A stretch of DNA of 64,000 nucleotides, from contig JAQSYI010000014.1 in the NCBI GenBank assembly GCA_029256185.1, positions 1 through 64,000 on the forward strand, written 5' to 3'. The position numbers were made by a program, and so were the translations under genes. Origin of the DNA: Paenibacillaceae bacterium (GTDB taxonomy: Bacteria > Bacillota > Bacilli > Paenibacillales > NBRC-103111). The notes below the pieces were generated by a model, which was given only the letters and a program-made list of their open reading frames with translations, was not told the origin of the DNA and ran no database searches. Positions 45,041 to 53,418 of the stretch are shown in pieces (the stretch's first letter is position 1; the number at the start of each line of letters is the position of its first letter).

Positions 45041-46273
45041 GGACAGCATCTCGATAAAGGCCTTGATTCTGGTCAGAATCTGTCCGGAAGGAGGCCCCAC
45101 CTGGAAGGAGCCCTCCAGACTGATGCTGGGCAGTCCCTTCTTGTGGAAATATTCCCGGTTCAGCTCTCTGGCCACACTGCCGAAGGAGCAGCCCAGATAG
45201 CCTTGCAGGATCAGTCCTCTGGCTCTCACCTGCTCGATGGACTGCTCCATGAAGCTGCGGGTATTGGCCGTCGCCCCGGCCTTGGCCTTGGTCAGCAGAT
45301 AACGGGCTACCGCCTCAACCGGAGGAAGATCCTCATCGTACTCCCTGTCGGCTGATGAAGCCAGAAAACCAAGCAGTGCTCCATTGGCATTGTCGATGGT
45401 ATCGAATATGCCGAATTCCTGGCCGACACCACCCGACCAGAATATAGGAATCGCCTTCTTCTTGTCATCCTCGTTCACCTCCGTCCGCTCCAGCTCCGCA
45501 ACCAGATCCAGAACGATCTGCTCATATTCCTTCACCCGCCCGAAGAAATGAAACATCCCGTTCATAAGGTAGAGGATAGGCAGGCTCCGGATATAAAAAG
45601 GGCGGTCAACGCGGAGCTCGACAATTCTTCTGATGTTGCGGTAGATGGAGTTGACCCGCTTGATCTCCTCCCTGGCCCGGTCCTCGTCCAGCGGCTTGCC
45701 GTCATTGAACCATCTCACCGCATTGTTGATTTCGGCGATAAAATATTGAACCGTATCCTCCAGCAGCTTCTCGTCCATCCCGTTGGCCCGGTAGACCACA
45801 TCCGTAGTAAACACATCATAGCCTTCCTTTTTCAGCAGCTCCCAGGATAGATTGAAGGGATCGCACATACTCGACGAGCTGAATATGCGGGTGATTCGGG
45901 TATTTTGGCCCGCCAGCAGATGCCATTGGCCGATCGAGGCCTTGACCATGGAGCAGGTTTCCTGGGGCATCTGGTAATAATCCTCGGCGATGGTTACCGC
46001 TTCTCCTCCGCTGATTCGTCCCATCTCCGAGAATCCCAGCGGGATAATATTGCTGGCATAGACCAGGGGCATCGCCCAGGCCGCTCCCGTCCAGACCACC
46101 TTGCTCCCCAGCTCGCTTTGGTCCTTGGCGTAGCTCACGTAGCTGGTGATCAGGTCAAACAGGCGCTGGACTGCGGGAGAATGGCGGTGCACCACATTAC
46201 GGCTGTGCCGGATATAATCCAGCTGGCTTTCTTTGGCCAGCTCCTCCGTGGTTTGAGGGGCGGTAACGGACAT
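45038..46273 (-). CDS. 2-hydroxyacyl-CoA dehydratase-like (HgdB/FldB-type) reductase subunit
   Basis: 411 residues of the family that includes 2-hydroxyglutaryl-CoA dehydratase and benzoyl-CoA reductase subunits and double-cubane cluster proteins. Three cysteines, about 107 (PQETCSMVK), 137 (SSMCDPFN) and 362 (GYLGCSFGS), are at the canonical cluster-ligand places. The Cys usual near the start (GYxCxYxPxE) is replaced by WTGAAWAMPLVYAS. It should receive electrons from the activases encoded upstream. AAAGGAGG precedes the ATG. The stop codon is formed by the end of MITE copy D. Confidence 0.85.
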   Translation of the reverse strand: MSVTAPQTTEELAKESQLDYIRHSRNVVHRHSPAVQRLFDLITSYVSYAKDQSELGSKVVWTGAAWAMPLVYASNIIPLGFSEMGRISGGEAVTIAEDYYQMPQETCSMVKASIGQWHLLAGQNTRITRIFSSSSMCDPFNLSWELLKKEGYDVFTTDVVYRANGMDEKLLEDTVQYFIAEINNAVRWFNDGKPLDEDRAREEIKRVNSIYRNIRRIVELRVDRPFYIRSLPILYLMNGMFHFFGRVKEYEQIVLDLVAELERTEVNEDDKKKAIPIFWSGGVGQEFGIFDTIDNANGALLGFLASSADREYDEDLPPVEAVARYLLTKAKAGATANTRSFMEQSIEQVRARGLILQGYLGCSFGSVARELNREYFHKKGLPSISLEGSFQVGPPSGQILTRIKAFIEMLS

Positions 46274-46324
46274 ACAAAAACCTCCTTTTGTTTCTTTGGT
46301 TTAATGGAAAGAGTACGCCTCCGA

Positions 46325-48406
46325 TCAGAGAGAAGCTACGAGACGGCCGCCTGACCTGCGTTCCTGCAATACATCGATGAAGGCTTCAAGCCGCGTCTTC
46401 AACTGGCCCTGGTCGCTGCGGGAATAATCCACCGGCAGCTCCAGCACAGGGATGCCCAGCTCCTGGTACCGGCGGAAAAATTCATTCTTGATCTGTCCGT
46501 AGCTGGGGCAAAATTTCAGATAGACGTACAGGATTCCATCCACCTGGTATTCCTCCGCAAGCTGCCCGGAACCGTCGATCCGCTCCTGCAGAGGCTTCAT
46601 GCGGGCACAGGGCACTTGGTCGATGTAGCCTTCGGCCAGTGCCTGGAACGGATCAATATCCTCCCGGATATAGGCAGTTGCCGCCTTCAGACCGGTGCAA
46701 TGGTCCTCCACCACAATCCGCGCCCCCAGCTCATTCTCCACCAGCTCCAGCACCCGGCGGTCCCCATCGGCTACAATCCCGCCCGACATGAACAGGCGCA
46801 GAGGCCGGTTCTCTTCGCGCACCGGGACGGCTGCAAGACGGTCATATACCTTCTGGTAATAGGGCAGCAGCTCTTGCGCCGGGAGATAATAGAAGCCCCG
46901 GATCAATTCCAGGAAATCCTGGCCGGTAAGGGGCGGATTGGGCCGCTTGCGCAGCTCGGAGATCTGCGTCAGCAGCTTGCGCACCTGATTGTACAGCAGA
47001 ATCTGCTGCCTTAACTCCTCCTCCGTGACCGTATGCCCCGACAGCTTCTCCAGGTCATCCCGGAAGTAAACCAGCTGCTTCCGGTAGAACTCCCGGGAGG
47101 TTTCATTAGCTTTTTGCTTCGGCAGAGAATACAGCGTGGTCGGTGCAAAGAATTCGCCCACGGCCTCACCGGTCATGCGGATGCAATCGCAAGTATAGAA
47201 GGTATAGAGCTTGTCGATGGATTTGTAGAGAGGGTCCTCCCGCTTGAAGGCGCCCAGAACACTTTTGGTAAAATCGCAAAAGACGCTTTGGGTAATCTGT
47301 TCTCCAGTCGCCACCTCCTCCGTATCCCCCGCCTTGAACAGTCTGAAGGAAGCCACGTCAGCCGCTCCGAACAGCTCCAGAGGGGTATACGAGCACAGAT
47401 ACCCTGCCTTCTTGCGGGTATCTTCTCCGCTGATCAGCGCCTGCTGCCGCTTGTGAATCCGTTCCTGCAATTCCGCCGGGTCAAAGGGTGTGAAATCCGC
47501 CACGGCGGTCTGCGGACGAATTCCGGCGGTCTGCACATCGCTTTCGGCAGTCTGCGTATATCTTCCAGCGGATTGAGCCTCCCGCTGGGCGTGAATCGCC
47601 GCTCCCAGCGCCCCCGCAAAAATGGTATCCAGCTTAATGGCCAGCAGCTTATGGCCAAGCAGGTCCTCCAATGCCTTGCGCATGCCGATATTGTTGGAAA
47701 CACCCCCCGAGAAGATCAGCTCCGGCTCCAGTCCCACCCTCTTCAGCAGATTGCGGACGCGACGGGCCGAGGCAAAGTGAATGCCTGCTGCAATATCCTG
47801 TCTGGTTTCGCCACGAGCCCGCAGGGAAATAACCTCCGATTCGGCGAACACCACGCATTGGCTGCTGATTTCCGTAGGATGGCCGGAAAGCACAGCCTCC
47901 TGGCCCAGCTCATCGATGGACAGCTCCAGAATTTCCGCCACCTTTTCCAGGAAACGCCCCGTTCCGGCCGCACACTTGTCGTTCATCACGAATTCCACGA
48001 CATTACCGTTCGCCGTATCCACGCGGATAACCTTGGAATCCTGCCCGCCGATATCGATGATCGTCCGCACGTCCGGGTTGAGGTAATGGTTCCCCAAGGC
48101 ATGGCAGGATATCTCAGTAACGACTTTCGTGGTAATATCTGGATAATTCAAGGCAATACGGCCATATCCGGTTCCTACGATCCCCTCAATCTCTGTTCTT
48201 GCCAGCCCCGACTTATCCAGCAGCTCCTCCAGTAGCTCATCGGCCGTTTCCTGCATATTCACTCCCGTATACACAGAAGCGGTGTACAGCTCCCCGTTAG
48301 CCAGAAGAACGGCCTTGCCCGTCCGGGAGCCGATATCGATCCCGATAACCCTGTCGCCGGTTATGCTGCCAAGCTTTCTGTGGTCAATCACGTCTGCAAG
48401 ACGCAT
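46325..48406 (-). CDS. Fused activase and double-cubane-like reductase
   Basis: 693 residues. Residues 1-270 are a BadF/BadG/HgdC-type ATPase: GIDIGSRTGKAVLL, IDIGGQDSK, and the two cluster cysteines Cys145 (MNDKCAAGTG) and Cys184 (SSQCVVFAESE). A QTA-rich linker (about 275-305) follows. Residues about 330-690 resemble HgdB/COG3581-type reductases, opening with AGYLCSYTPLELFGAA, and hold seven cysteines (338, 377, 406, 408, 570, 600, 633). This suits a double-cubane or larger cluster. The ATPase would drive electrons at very low potential into its own C-terminal domain and/or the partner subunit. GAGGTG lies before the ATG. Confidence 0.85.
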   Translation of the reverse strand: MRLADVIDHRKLGSITGDRVIGIDIGSRTGKAVLLANGELYTASVYTGVNMQETADELLEELLDKSGLARTEIEGIVGTGYGRIALNYPDITTKVVTEISCHALGNHYLNPDVRTIIDIGGQDSKVIRVDTANGNVVEFVMNDKCAAGTGRFLEKVAEILELSIDELGQEAVLSGHPTEISSQCVVFAESEVISLRARGETRQDIAAGIHFASARRVRNLLKRVGLEPELIFSGGVSNNIGMRKALEDLLGHKLLAIKLDTIFAGALGAAIHAQREAQSAGRYTQTAESDVQTAGIRPQTAVADFTPFDPAELQERIHKRQQALISGEDTRKKAGYLCSYTPLELFGAADVASFRLFKAGDTEEVATGEQITQSVFCDFTKSVLGAFKREDPLYKSIDKLYTFYTCDCIRMTGEAVGEFFAPTTLYSLPKQKANETSREFYRKQLVYFRDDLEKLSGHTVTEEELRQQILLYNQVRKLLTQISELRKRPNPPLTGQDFLELIRGFYYLPAQELLPYYQKVYDRLAAVPVREENRPLRLFMSGGIVADGDRRVLELVENELGARIVVEDHCTGLKAATAYIREDIDPFQALAEGYIDQVPCARMKPLQERIDGSGQLAEEYQVDGILYVYLKFCPSYGQIKNEFFRRYQELGIPVLELPVDYSRSDQGQLKTRLEAFIDVLQERRSGGRLVASL

Positions 48407-48455
48407 GCCAACACCTCTTTTTCATGAAAAATTGAATTTCGTCCCCATATAATGC

Positions 48456-48494
48456 AAAAAAACAAAGTCCCGCCCTGATCAAGGCACCTTTGTC
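48456..48494 (-). terminator. Terminator or attenuator between the two activase genes
   Basis: On the minus strand: stem ACAAAGGTGCC / GGCGGGACTTTGT followed by seven T. It lies 62 bp past the stop of the first activase gene and 50 bp before the fusion gene. So the first gene may be expressed at a different level from the rest. Confidence 0.65.
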
Positions 48495-48557
48495 TCCAGT
48501 GGAATGGTCAACTATTCGGTTATTCGGGGCTTAGCCGCTTTCATGCTTCCCCATTCT

Positions 48558-49433
48558 TCATGACGGAATGGAGTATTCCTCCGCTTCCTCACTGGCGCGG
48601 GCCGACCTCTGGGCAAAAACAGCGGCACCCAGCGCCCCGGCATAGATAGTATCCAGCTTCACCTGGCTGATGGTAAGACCCAGCAGCTCCTCCAGTGCTT
48701 TTCTCATCCCCTGGTTATTGGACACCCCGCCCGAGAATACCAGATCCGGCTCCAAGCCGATGCGGTTCAGCAGATTACGGACACGGCGGGCAGTAGCAAT
48801 ATGAATGCCTGCTGCAATATTGGCCCGGCTGATGCCCTTGGCCTTCAGAGAAATTACTTCGGATTCGGCGAACACCACGCATTGGCTGCTGATATCCGCA
48901 GGAGCATCCGCGCTGAGCGCCTCGGTTCCCAGTTGCTCAATGGTCATATCGAGCAGATGGGCGGCTTTTTCCAGAAACCGTCCGGTACCTGCGGCACATT
49001 TGTCGTTCATGATGAACTCGGCCACTTTTCCGTTTCGCGGGTCAACCCGGATGGCCTTGGAATCCTGCCCGCCAATATCGACAATCGTCCTGACCTTGTG
49101 ATTCAAGAAGTGAGCGCCTAATGCATGGCAGGATATCTCGGTTACAATCTGATGGGGAACAGCCCCGAATTGCAGGGAAATCCGCCCATAGCCTGTGCCG
49201 ACAATATAGCGAATGTCGCTCATCTGCAAGCCGGATTGCTTGAACAGCCTGGTCAGAAGCCTGTCGGCGGTTTCCTGCATATAAACTCCTGTTGGGGTAG
49301 TCGCCGTATACAGCTTGCCGTCCGCCAATAACGCCCCCTTGCCGCTTCTTGATCCCAGGTCAAGACCGATCACCTTGTCTCCACTGAGATTGCGGAGAAC
49401 CTCAGGATCAATCACGTCTTCCCATTTCCTCAT
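48558..49433 (-). CDS. Acyl-CoA dehydratase activase (BadF/BcrA/HgdC family)
   Basis: 291 residues, stand-alone version of the activase. GLDLGSRSGKGALL, VDIGGQDSK, Cys146 in MNDKCAAGTG and Cys185 in SSQCVVFAESE, then FSGGVSNNQGMRKAL, are all conserved. As a homodimer it would bridge a [4Fe-4S] cluster and use ATP to push one electron to a reductase. It is about 60% like the N-terminal half of the next gene by eye. First gene of the cluster. A terminator separates it from the fused gene. Confidence 0.92.
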   Translation of the reverse strand: MRKWEDVIDPEVLRNLSGDKVIGLDLGSRSGKGALLADGKLYTATTPTGVYMQETADRLLTRLFKQSGLQMSDIRYIVGTGYGRISLQFGAVPHQIVTEISCHALGAHFLNHKVRTIVDIGGQDSKAIRVDPRNGKVAEFIMNDKCAAGTGRFLEKAAHLLDMTIEQLGTEALSADAPADISSQCVVFAESEVISLKAKGISRANIAAGIHIATARRVRNLLNRIGLEPDLVFSGGVSNNQGMRKALEELLGLTISQVKLDTIYAGALGAAVFAQRSARASEEAEEYSIPS

Positions 49434-49803
49434 TTCCTCAGATCCTCCCTCTTGTTTTTAAAAACCATCAATTCCAAGTAATGTAATGTGTTTTGTATAT
49501 TTTACCTCCGGCTGTAAAAATAATCAAGAAAACAATTATTCCGAATTGTTGAATAATTATACAAATTCCTATTCTATTTCTATTCCTGACATCAGCATAA
49601 CGGAGCTTGCATGCCATTAGCGTTAACCAATGAGGCCTACTCCCGCAAGCGTATAACACTCCCCCGACACCGAAGCTATCCCTTCTGTCACAGACGAACA
49701 GGAAAAGCTCCCGCTAAAACAGACACAGGGCCTTGTTCTTGGACCTTTGCCTCGGAAACTTCCAGCTATATTCTGCCCACTACCCTCAACCGGCTCTCCC
49801 CAC

Positions 49804-49882
49804 CAACAGCTAGCATTTTGAAAGCTGTTGAGCCCATTGGGCCACTCTCGCTCCCCAACAGCTAGCATTTTGCCAGCTGTTG
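49804..49882. repeat. Two copies of a CAACAGCT hairpin
   Basis: CAACAGCTAGCATTTTG, then AAAGCTGTTG (49804-49830) or CCAGCTGTTG (49856-49882): two 27-bp hairpins 52 bp apart. They are the only structure seen in 49434-50044, which otherwise has no gene. The 52-bp spacing is close to that of the palindromes at 39962-40351. Confidence 0.75.
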
Positions 49883-50044
49883 GCCTCACCCATAGTTAAT
49901 CGACAATCGTTGTTTTCCACATATTTCCTTGAAAATGGCTTTTACGCTTTGCTTATGCCAAAAAGAGCCCTCCTCCTATTCAGAGAAAAGCTCCGAACCA
50001 AAAATTCCACCGCCGCGGCGGCCGGTTTTATTCAATTATATACT

Positions 50045-50533
50045 TCATCCTATCTGCTTCTCATATACATCCACAACCCGGGTTTCCTGTTGGACGGACT
50101 TCACCTTCACAAACCCCCGCTTGTGCCAGAACCGCTCCGCAGGCTTATTGCCGGCTACCACACCAATGCGGTATTTGTTCAGCCGGTTATTGCGCAAAAT
50201 CTGCTCGAAGGTAGCAAGCGCCTTGAGACCATAGCCATGGCCTTGCATTTCCTTGGCAATCAGCAGCAGCCCAAGCCATGGATACCCGTCCCCCGGGTTA
50301 TGCAGCAAATAGTCCAGAATCCCCACCACTTTTCCGCCGTCCCGGAGAAAGAACCGTTCCGTCCCTAGCCCGTCCGATTCTCTGCGGTCTTCTTCTACAT
50401 CCTTGACAGTCAGCAGTTCCTTGCCCTTGCACACTTTATTGAAATAGATGTCCGAGTTAAGTATGCCGAGTTCAAGATCAGCTAGCTCCGGTCCGATTGG
50501 AGACAAACCAAGAAACTCCCCCACACCCATCAT
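50045..50533 (-). CDS. GNAT family N-acetyltransferase
   Basis: 162 residues. Acetyl-CoA binding motif region LLLIAKEMQGHGYGLKALATFEQILRNNRLN (about 85-120) and a following VVAGNKPAERFWHKRGF, as in GNAT enzymes. Substrate unknown. Its ATG overlaps the stop of the preceding TRIC-like gene by 4 nt, so both are co-translated. Confidence 0.88.
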   Translation of the reverse strand: MMGVGEFLGLSPIGPELADLELGILNSDIYFNKVCKGKELLTVKDVEEDRRESDGLGTERFFLRDGGKVVGILDYLLHNPGDGYPWLGLLLIAKEMQGHGYGLKALATFEQILRNNRLNKYRIGVVAGNKPAERFWHKRGFVKVKSVQQETRVVDVYEKQIG

Positions 50534-51168
50534 CCTCCCTGCCGTTTGCTGCCTGAAGCGCCTTTTAACTGATAAACGGGAAAGTTAATGGAGAAGATAA
50601 CACTGAGCACCCGGACTGCAAAGGTCACCGCCAGACAGATATACATGGAGAACGTAACCGGCAGCACCTGATAAGTCACCAGCAGCACGCATGCTCCCAG
50701 GATAGAGGCGACAGCATACACTTCCTTACGGAATACATATGGAATCTCCTTGGCGAACACATCCCGCATGACTCCCCCGCCTATCCCGGTAATAAGCGCC
50801 ATGGAAACGACTATGAACGGCTCTGTGAAGCCATGGGTAATAGCCGCGTTGGCTCCTACAGCCGTAAACACCCCCAGACCGATGGCGTCCGACACCATCA
50901 GCAGGCTGTTAAAACGGCTGACATAGGGGTAGAATATCCAAGTCAGCAGCCCGGCAGTCAGACTGGCAACAAAATACATGGGCTCGATAAAAGCGATAGG
51001 CGGAATAACCCCGATCAGCAGATCGCGGACGATGCCTCCCCCCAGGGAGGTAGCTACGCACAGGCTTGTGACTCCGAACAGATCCAGTTGCTTGCGGATG
51101 CCTACTACGGCTCCGGACACACCGGCTGCGACAATGCCCAAATAGACAAAAATTTCAATAAGCTGCAT
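50530..51168 (-). CDS. TRIC/UPF0126 family membrane protein (YadS-like)
   Basis: 212 residues with seven hydrophobic helices. Two repeats of a three-helix unit, each with a Gly-rich kink: LGGGIVRDLLIG and GIGGGVMRDVFAKE, the signature of the trimeric intracellular cation channel (TRIC, formerly UPF0126) family. Bacterial and archaeal members conduct monovalent cations. First gene of a two-gene unit with the GNAT gene. Confidence 0.9.
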   Translation of the reverse strand: MQLIEIFVYLGIVAAGVSGAVVGIRKQLDLFGVTSLCVATSLGGGIVRDLLIGVIPPIAFIEPMYFVASLTAGLLTWIFYPYVSRFNSLLMVSDAIGLGVFTAVGANAAITHGFTEPFIVVSMALITGIGGGVMRDVFAKEIPYVFRKEVYAVASILGACVLLVTYQVLPVTFSMYICLAVTFAVRVLSVIFSINFPVYQLKGASGSKRQGG

Positions 51169-51275
51169 GCTGTTTAATACCCCTTCTTGGTCTCATTCCA
51201 ACCTATTGTACCCGAAACGCCCACCGGGGGGAATAGTTTGGAACAAACTGCTCACAACCTTTTCACAATAGGTAT

Positions 51276-51323
51276 TGTTCACGTTAACAATTTTGTAGTA
51301 TGCTGTATTTGTAGTATGCTGTA
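51276..51323 (+). promoter_or_regulatory. uxaC control region: cre-like palindrome and 16-bp direct repeat
   Basis: TGTTCACGTTAACA (51276-51289) fits the catabolite-responsive or LacI-type operator pattern with one mismatch to the cre consensus. TTTGTAGTATGCTGTA then occurs twice in a row (51292-51307 and 51308-51323). Such a layout suits a LacI-family repressor (ExuR/UxuR type) or CcpA. No regulator gene is adjacent. Confidence 0.5.
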
Positions 51324-51370
51324 CAGGTCATGTACGGAACAAACTTTTACAAAGGTGGCGCAAACTGCAG

Positions 51371-52786
51371 ATGAAATCTTTTATGGACGAGAATTTCTTG
51401 CTTTCCAATGAAACGGCGAAGCGGCTTTATCACGATTATGCCAAGGATATGCCGATTATTGACTATCACTGTCATCTGAGTCCCCAGGAAATCTACGAGA
51501 ATAAGACCTACCGCAACATCACGGAAGTATGGCTGGGCGGCGACCATTACAAATGGAGAGCCATGCGCTCCAACGGCGTTGAAGAACAATATGTGACCGG
51601 CGATGCTCCGGATTATGAGAAGTTCCTGGCCTATGTAAAAACCTGCTCCGTTGCCATCGGCAATCCGCTGTATCACTGGTCCCACCTGGAGCTTCAGCGC
51701 TTCTTCGGAATTGATGAGCTCTTGACCGAGAAGAACGCACCTGTCATCTGGGAAAAGGCCAATGCCAAGCTCACAGGCGAAGGCTTCGGCGCCCGGGATC
51801 TCATCGTCAATTCCAACGTCCGCGTTGTCTGCACAACCGACGATCCTGCGGATTCCCTGGAGTACCATCTGAAGCTGAGAGAGGATGATTCCTTCGCGGC
51901 AGCTGTGCTCCCTTCCTACCGTCCTGACAAGTATCTGGAGATTAACAAGCCTACCTTCCTGCCGTGGCTGGACAAGCTGGCCAAGGCCTCCGGCCTGACC
52001 ATTCATACTTATGATGACCTGCTGGCTGCGCTGGAATCCCGCGTGGAATTCTTCCACAGCGCCGGCTGCCTGGTGTCCGACCATGCTCTTGACTTTGTTC
52101 CATATGCTCCTACCTCCCGTGAAGAAGCAGGCTATGCTTTTGCCAAGGCGCTGCAGGGCAACAATGTGACTCTCGAGGACGAGCTGAAATACAAGACCTA
52201 TACCCTTGTGTTCTTGGGCAAGCTGTATGCCAAGCACGGCTGGGCTATGCAATACCATATCAACGCGGGCCGCAACAACAACACAGCCATGCTGAACAAG
52301 CTGGGTCCCGACACCGGCTACGATTCCATGAACGACAGCAACATCGCTTATCCGCTGAGCAGAATTCTGGATGCCATCGATCAGGATGGCGGACTGCCCA
52401 AGACGATTCTGTACTCCCTTCACCCCAAGGACAATGCCGTAATCGGCACCTTGATCGGCGCCTTCCAAGGCGGCGGCGTGGCCGGCAAGATCCAACTCGG
52501 CTCCGCATGGTGGTTCCTCGATACCAAGGAAGGCATGATCGCGCAGATGAAGGCTCTGGCTGATCTGGGCCTGCTGTCCCGGTTCGTCGGCATGCTGACG
52601 GACTCCCGCAGCTTCCTGTCCTACACCCGGCATGAGTACTTCCGCAGAATTCTGTGCAACCTGCTGGGCGAATGGGTGGAAAACGGCGAGTTCCCCAACG
52701 ATATTGAGCTTTTGGGCAGCATCGTCCAGGACATCAGCTACAACAACGCCAAGAACTATTTTGCCTTCCCGTCTCTGGCTGAGTAA
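51371..52786 (+). CDS. uxaC: Glucuronate isomerase
   Basis: 471 residues. Amidohydrolase-fold enzyme that turns D-glucuronate to fructuronate and D-galacturonate to tagaturonate. Typical blocks are MPIIDYHCHLSPQEIYEN, WLGGDHYKWRAMR, CTTDDPADSLEYH and GSAWWFLDTKEGM. It is alone here; the other uronate genes (uxaA/B, kdg) are not in the window. AAAGGTGG lies before the ATG and a terminator lies just after. Confidence 0.96.
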   Translation: MKSFMDENFLLSNETAKRLYHDYAKDMPIIDYHCHLSPQEIYENKTYRNITEVWLGGDHYKWRAMRSNGVEEQYVTGDAPDYEKFLAYVKTCSVAIGNPLYHWSHLELQRFFGIDELLTEKNAPVIWEKANAKLTGEGFGARDLIVNSNVRVVCTTDDPADSLEYHLKLREDDSFAAAVLPSYRPDKYLEINKPTFLPWLDKLAKASGLTIHTYDDLLAALESRVEFFHSAGCLVSDHALDFVPYAPTSREEAGYAFAKALQGNNVTLEDELKYKTYTLVFLGKLYAKHGWAMQYHINAGRNNNTAMLNKLGPDTGYDSMNDSNIAYPLSRILDAIDQDGGLPKTILYSLHPKDNAVIGTLIGAFQGGGVAGKIQLGSAWWFLDTKEGMIAQMKALADLGLLSRFVGMLTDSRSFLSYTRHEYFRRILCNLLGEWVENGEFPNDIELLGSIVQDISYNNAKNYFAFPSLAE

Positions 52787-52838
52787 TTCTCTCTCTTTGT
52801 CCCAGGATCACCCTCCTCTGTACAACCTACATCAAGCA

Positions 52839-52870
52839 TACCGGCAGAGCGCTTCCAGCTCTGCCGGTTT
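52839..52870 (+). terminator. uxaC terminator
   Basis: Stem ACCGGCAGAG / CTCTGCCGGT with a 9-nt loop, then TTTTT. Confidence 0.9.
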
Positions 52871-53025
52871 TTACGCTTCCCGCGAAACGCCATCGGCCAC
52901 GAAAAAAAAGACCACCGATTCCGGAAAATCCGGAGCAGCAGCCGTTTTTACACCTTGCATAAATATAGCACCTCATCTGAATCATCAGCCGGCCTGGCCC
53001 TGCAGCCATATTCCCCGGCCTGCTG

Positions 53026-53331
53026 TCAGAACATCCGCTTAACAGCTTCCAAGCCAGTCATGCCGGGAAGAATGCCTAATGACTCGGCCTCCTTGGTAAC
53101 GGATTCCAGCGGCGCCGCGAGCAGCTGCTCCAGCGTCCGCACACCGACTGCGCGCCCCGCAATGATCTTGCGGTCTGCCAGCTTATCGTTCAGAAGCCCC
53201 ACATCCAGCGCCCCGCACATGATGTAGCCTTTATCCGTGGCGACGGCGATCAATGTCGTTTTGGGCAGCTTGACCTCTATGCCGATGGCCACCTGGCCTT
53301 CCGCAACCGTAACGGGTATCATCTGCATCAT
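53026..53331 (-). CDS. DUF1805 family protein, YunC-like
   Basis: 101 residues from ATG 53331 (AAGGGGTG upstream; a longer in-frame start has no site). Matches the YunC family (KLPKTTLIAVATDKGYIMCGALDVGLLNDKLADRKIIAGRAVGVRTLEQLL). Function unknown. It is downstream of uxaC on the other strand and next to the SulP gene. The YunD-like protein is far away (5.5 kb). Confidence 0.88.
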   Translation of the reverse strand: MMQMIPVTVAEGQVAIGIEVKLPKTTLIAVATDKGYIMCGALDVGLLNDKLADRKIIAGRAVGVRTLEQLLAAPLESVTKEAESLGILPGMTGLEAVKRMF

Positions 53332-53418
53332 GACAAACACCCCTTCCGCAGTAGTTCTACTACTATATTCAGCGAGAGGGGCGTTTGTTCCAAACAACGG
53401 AATTCTTAAGGATTCATT

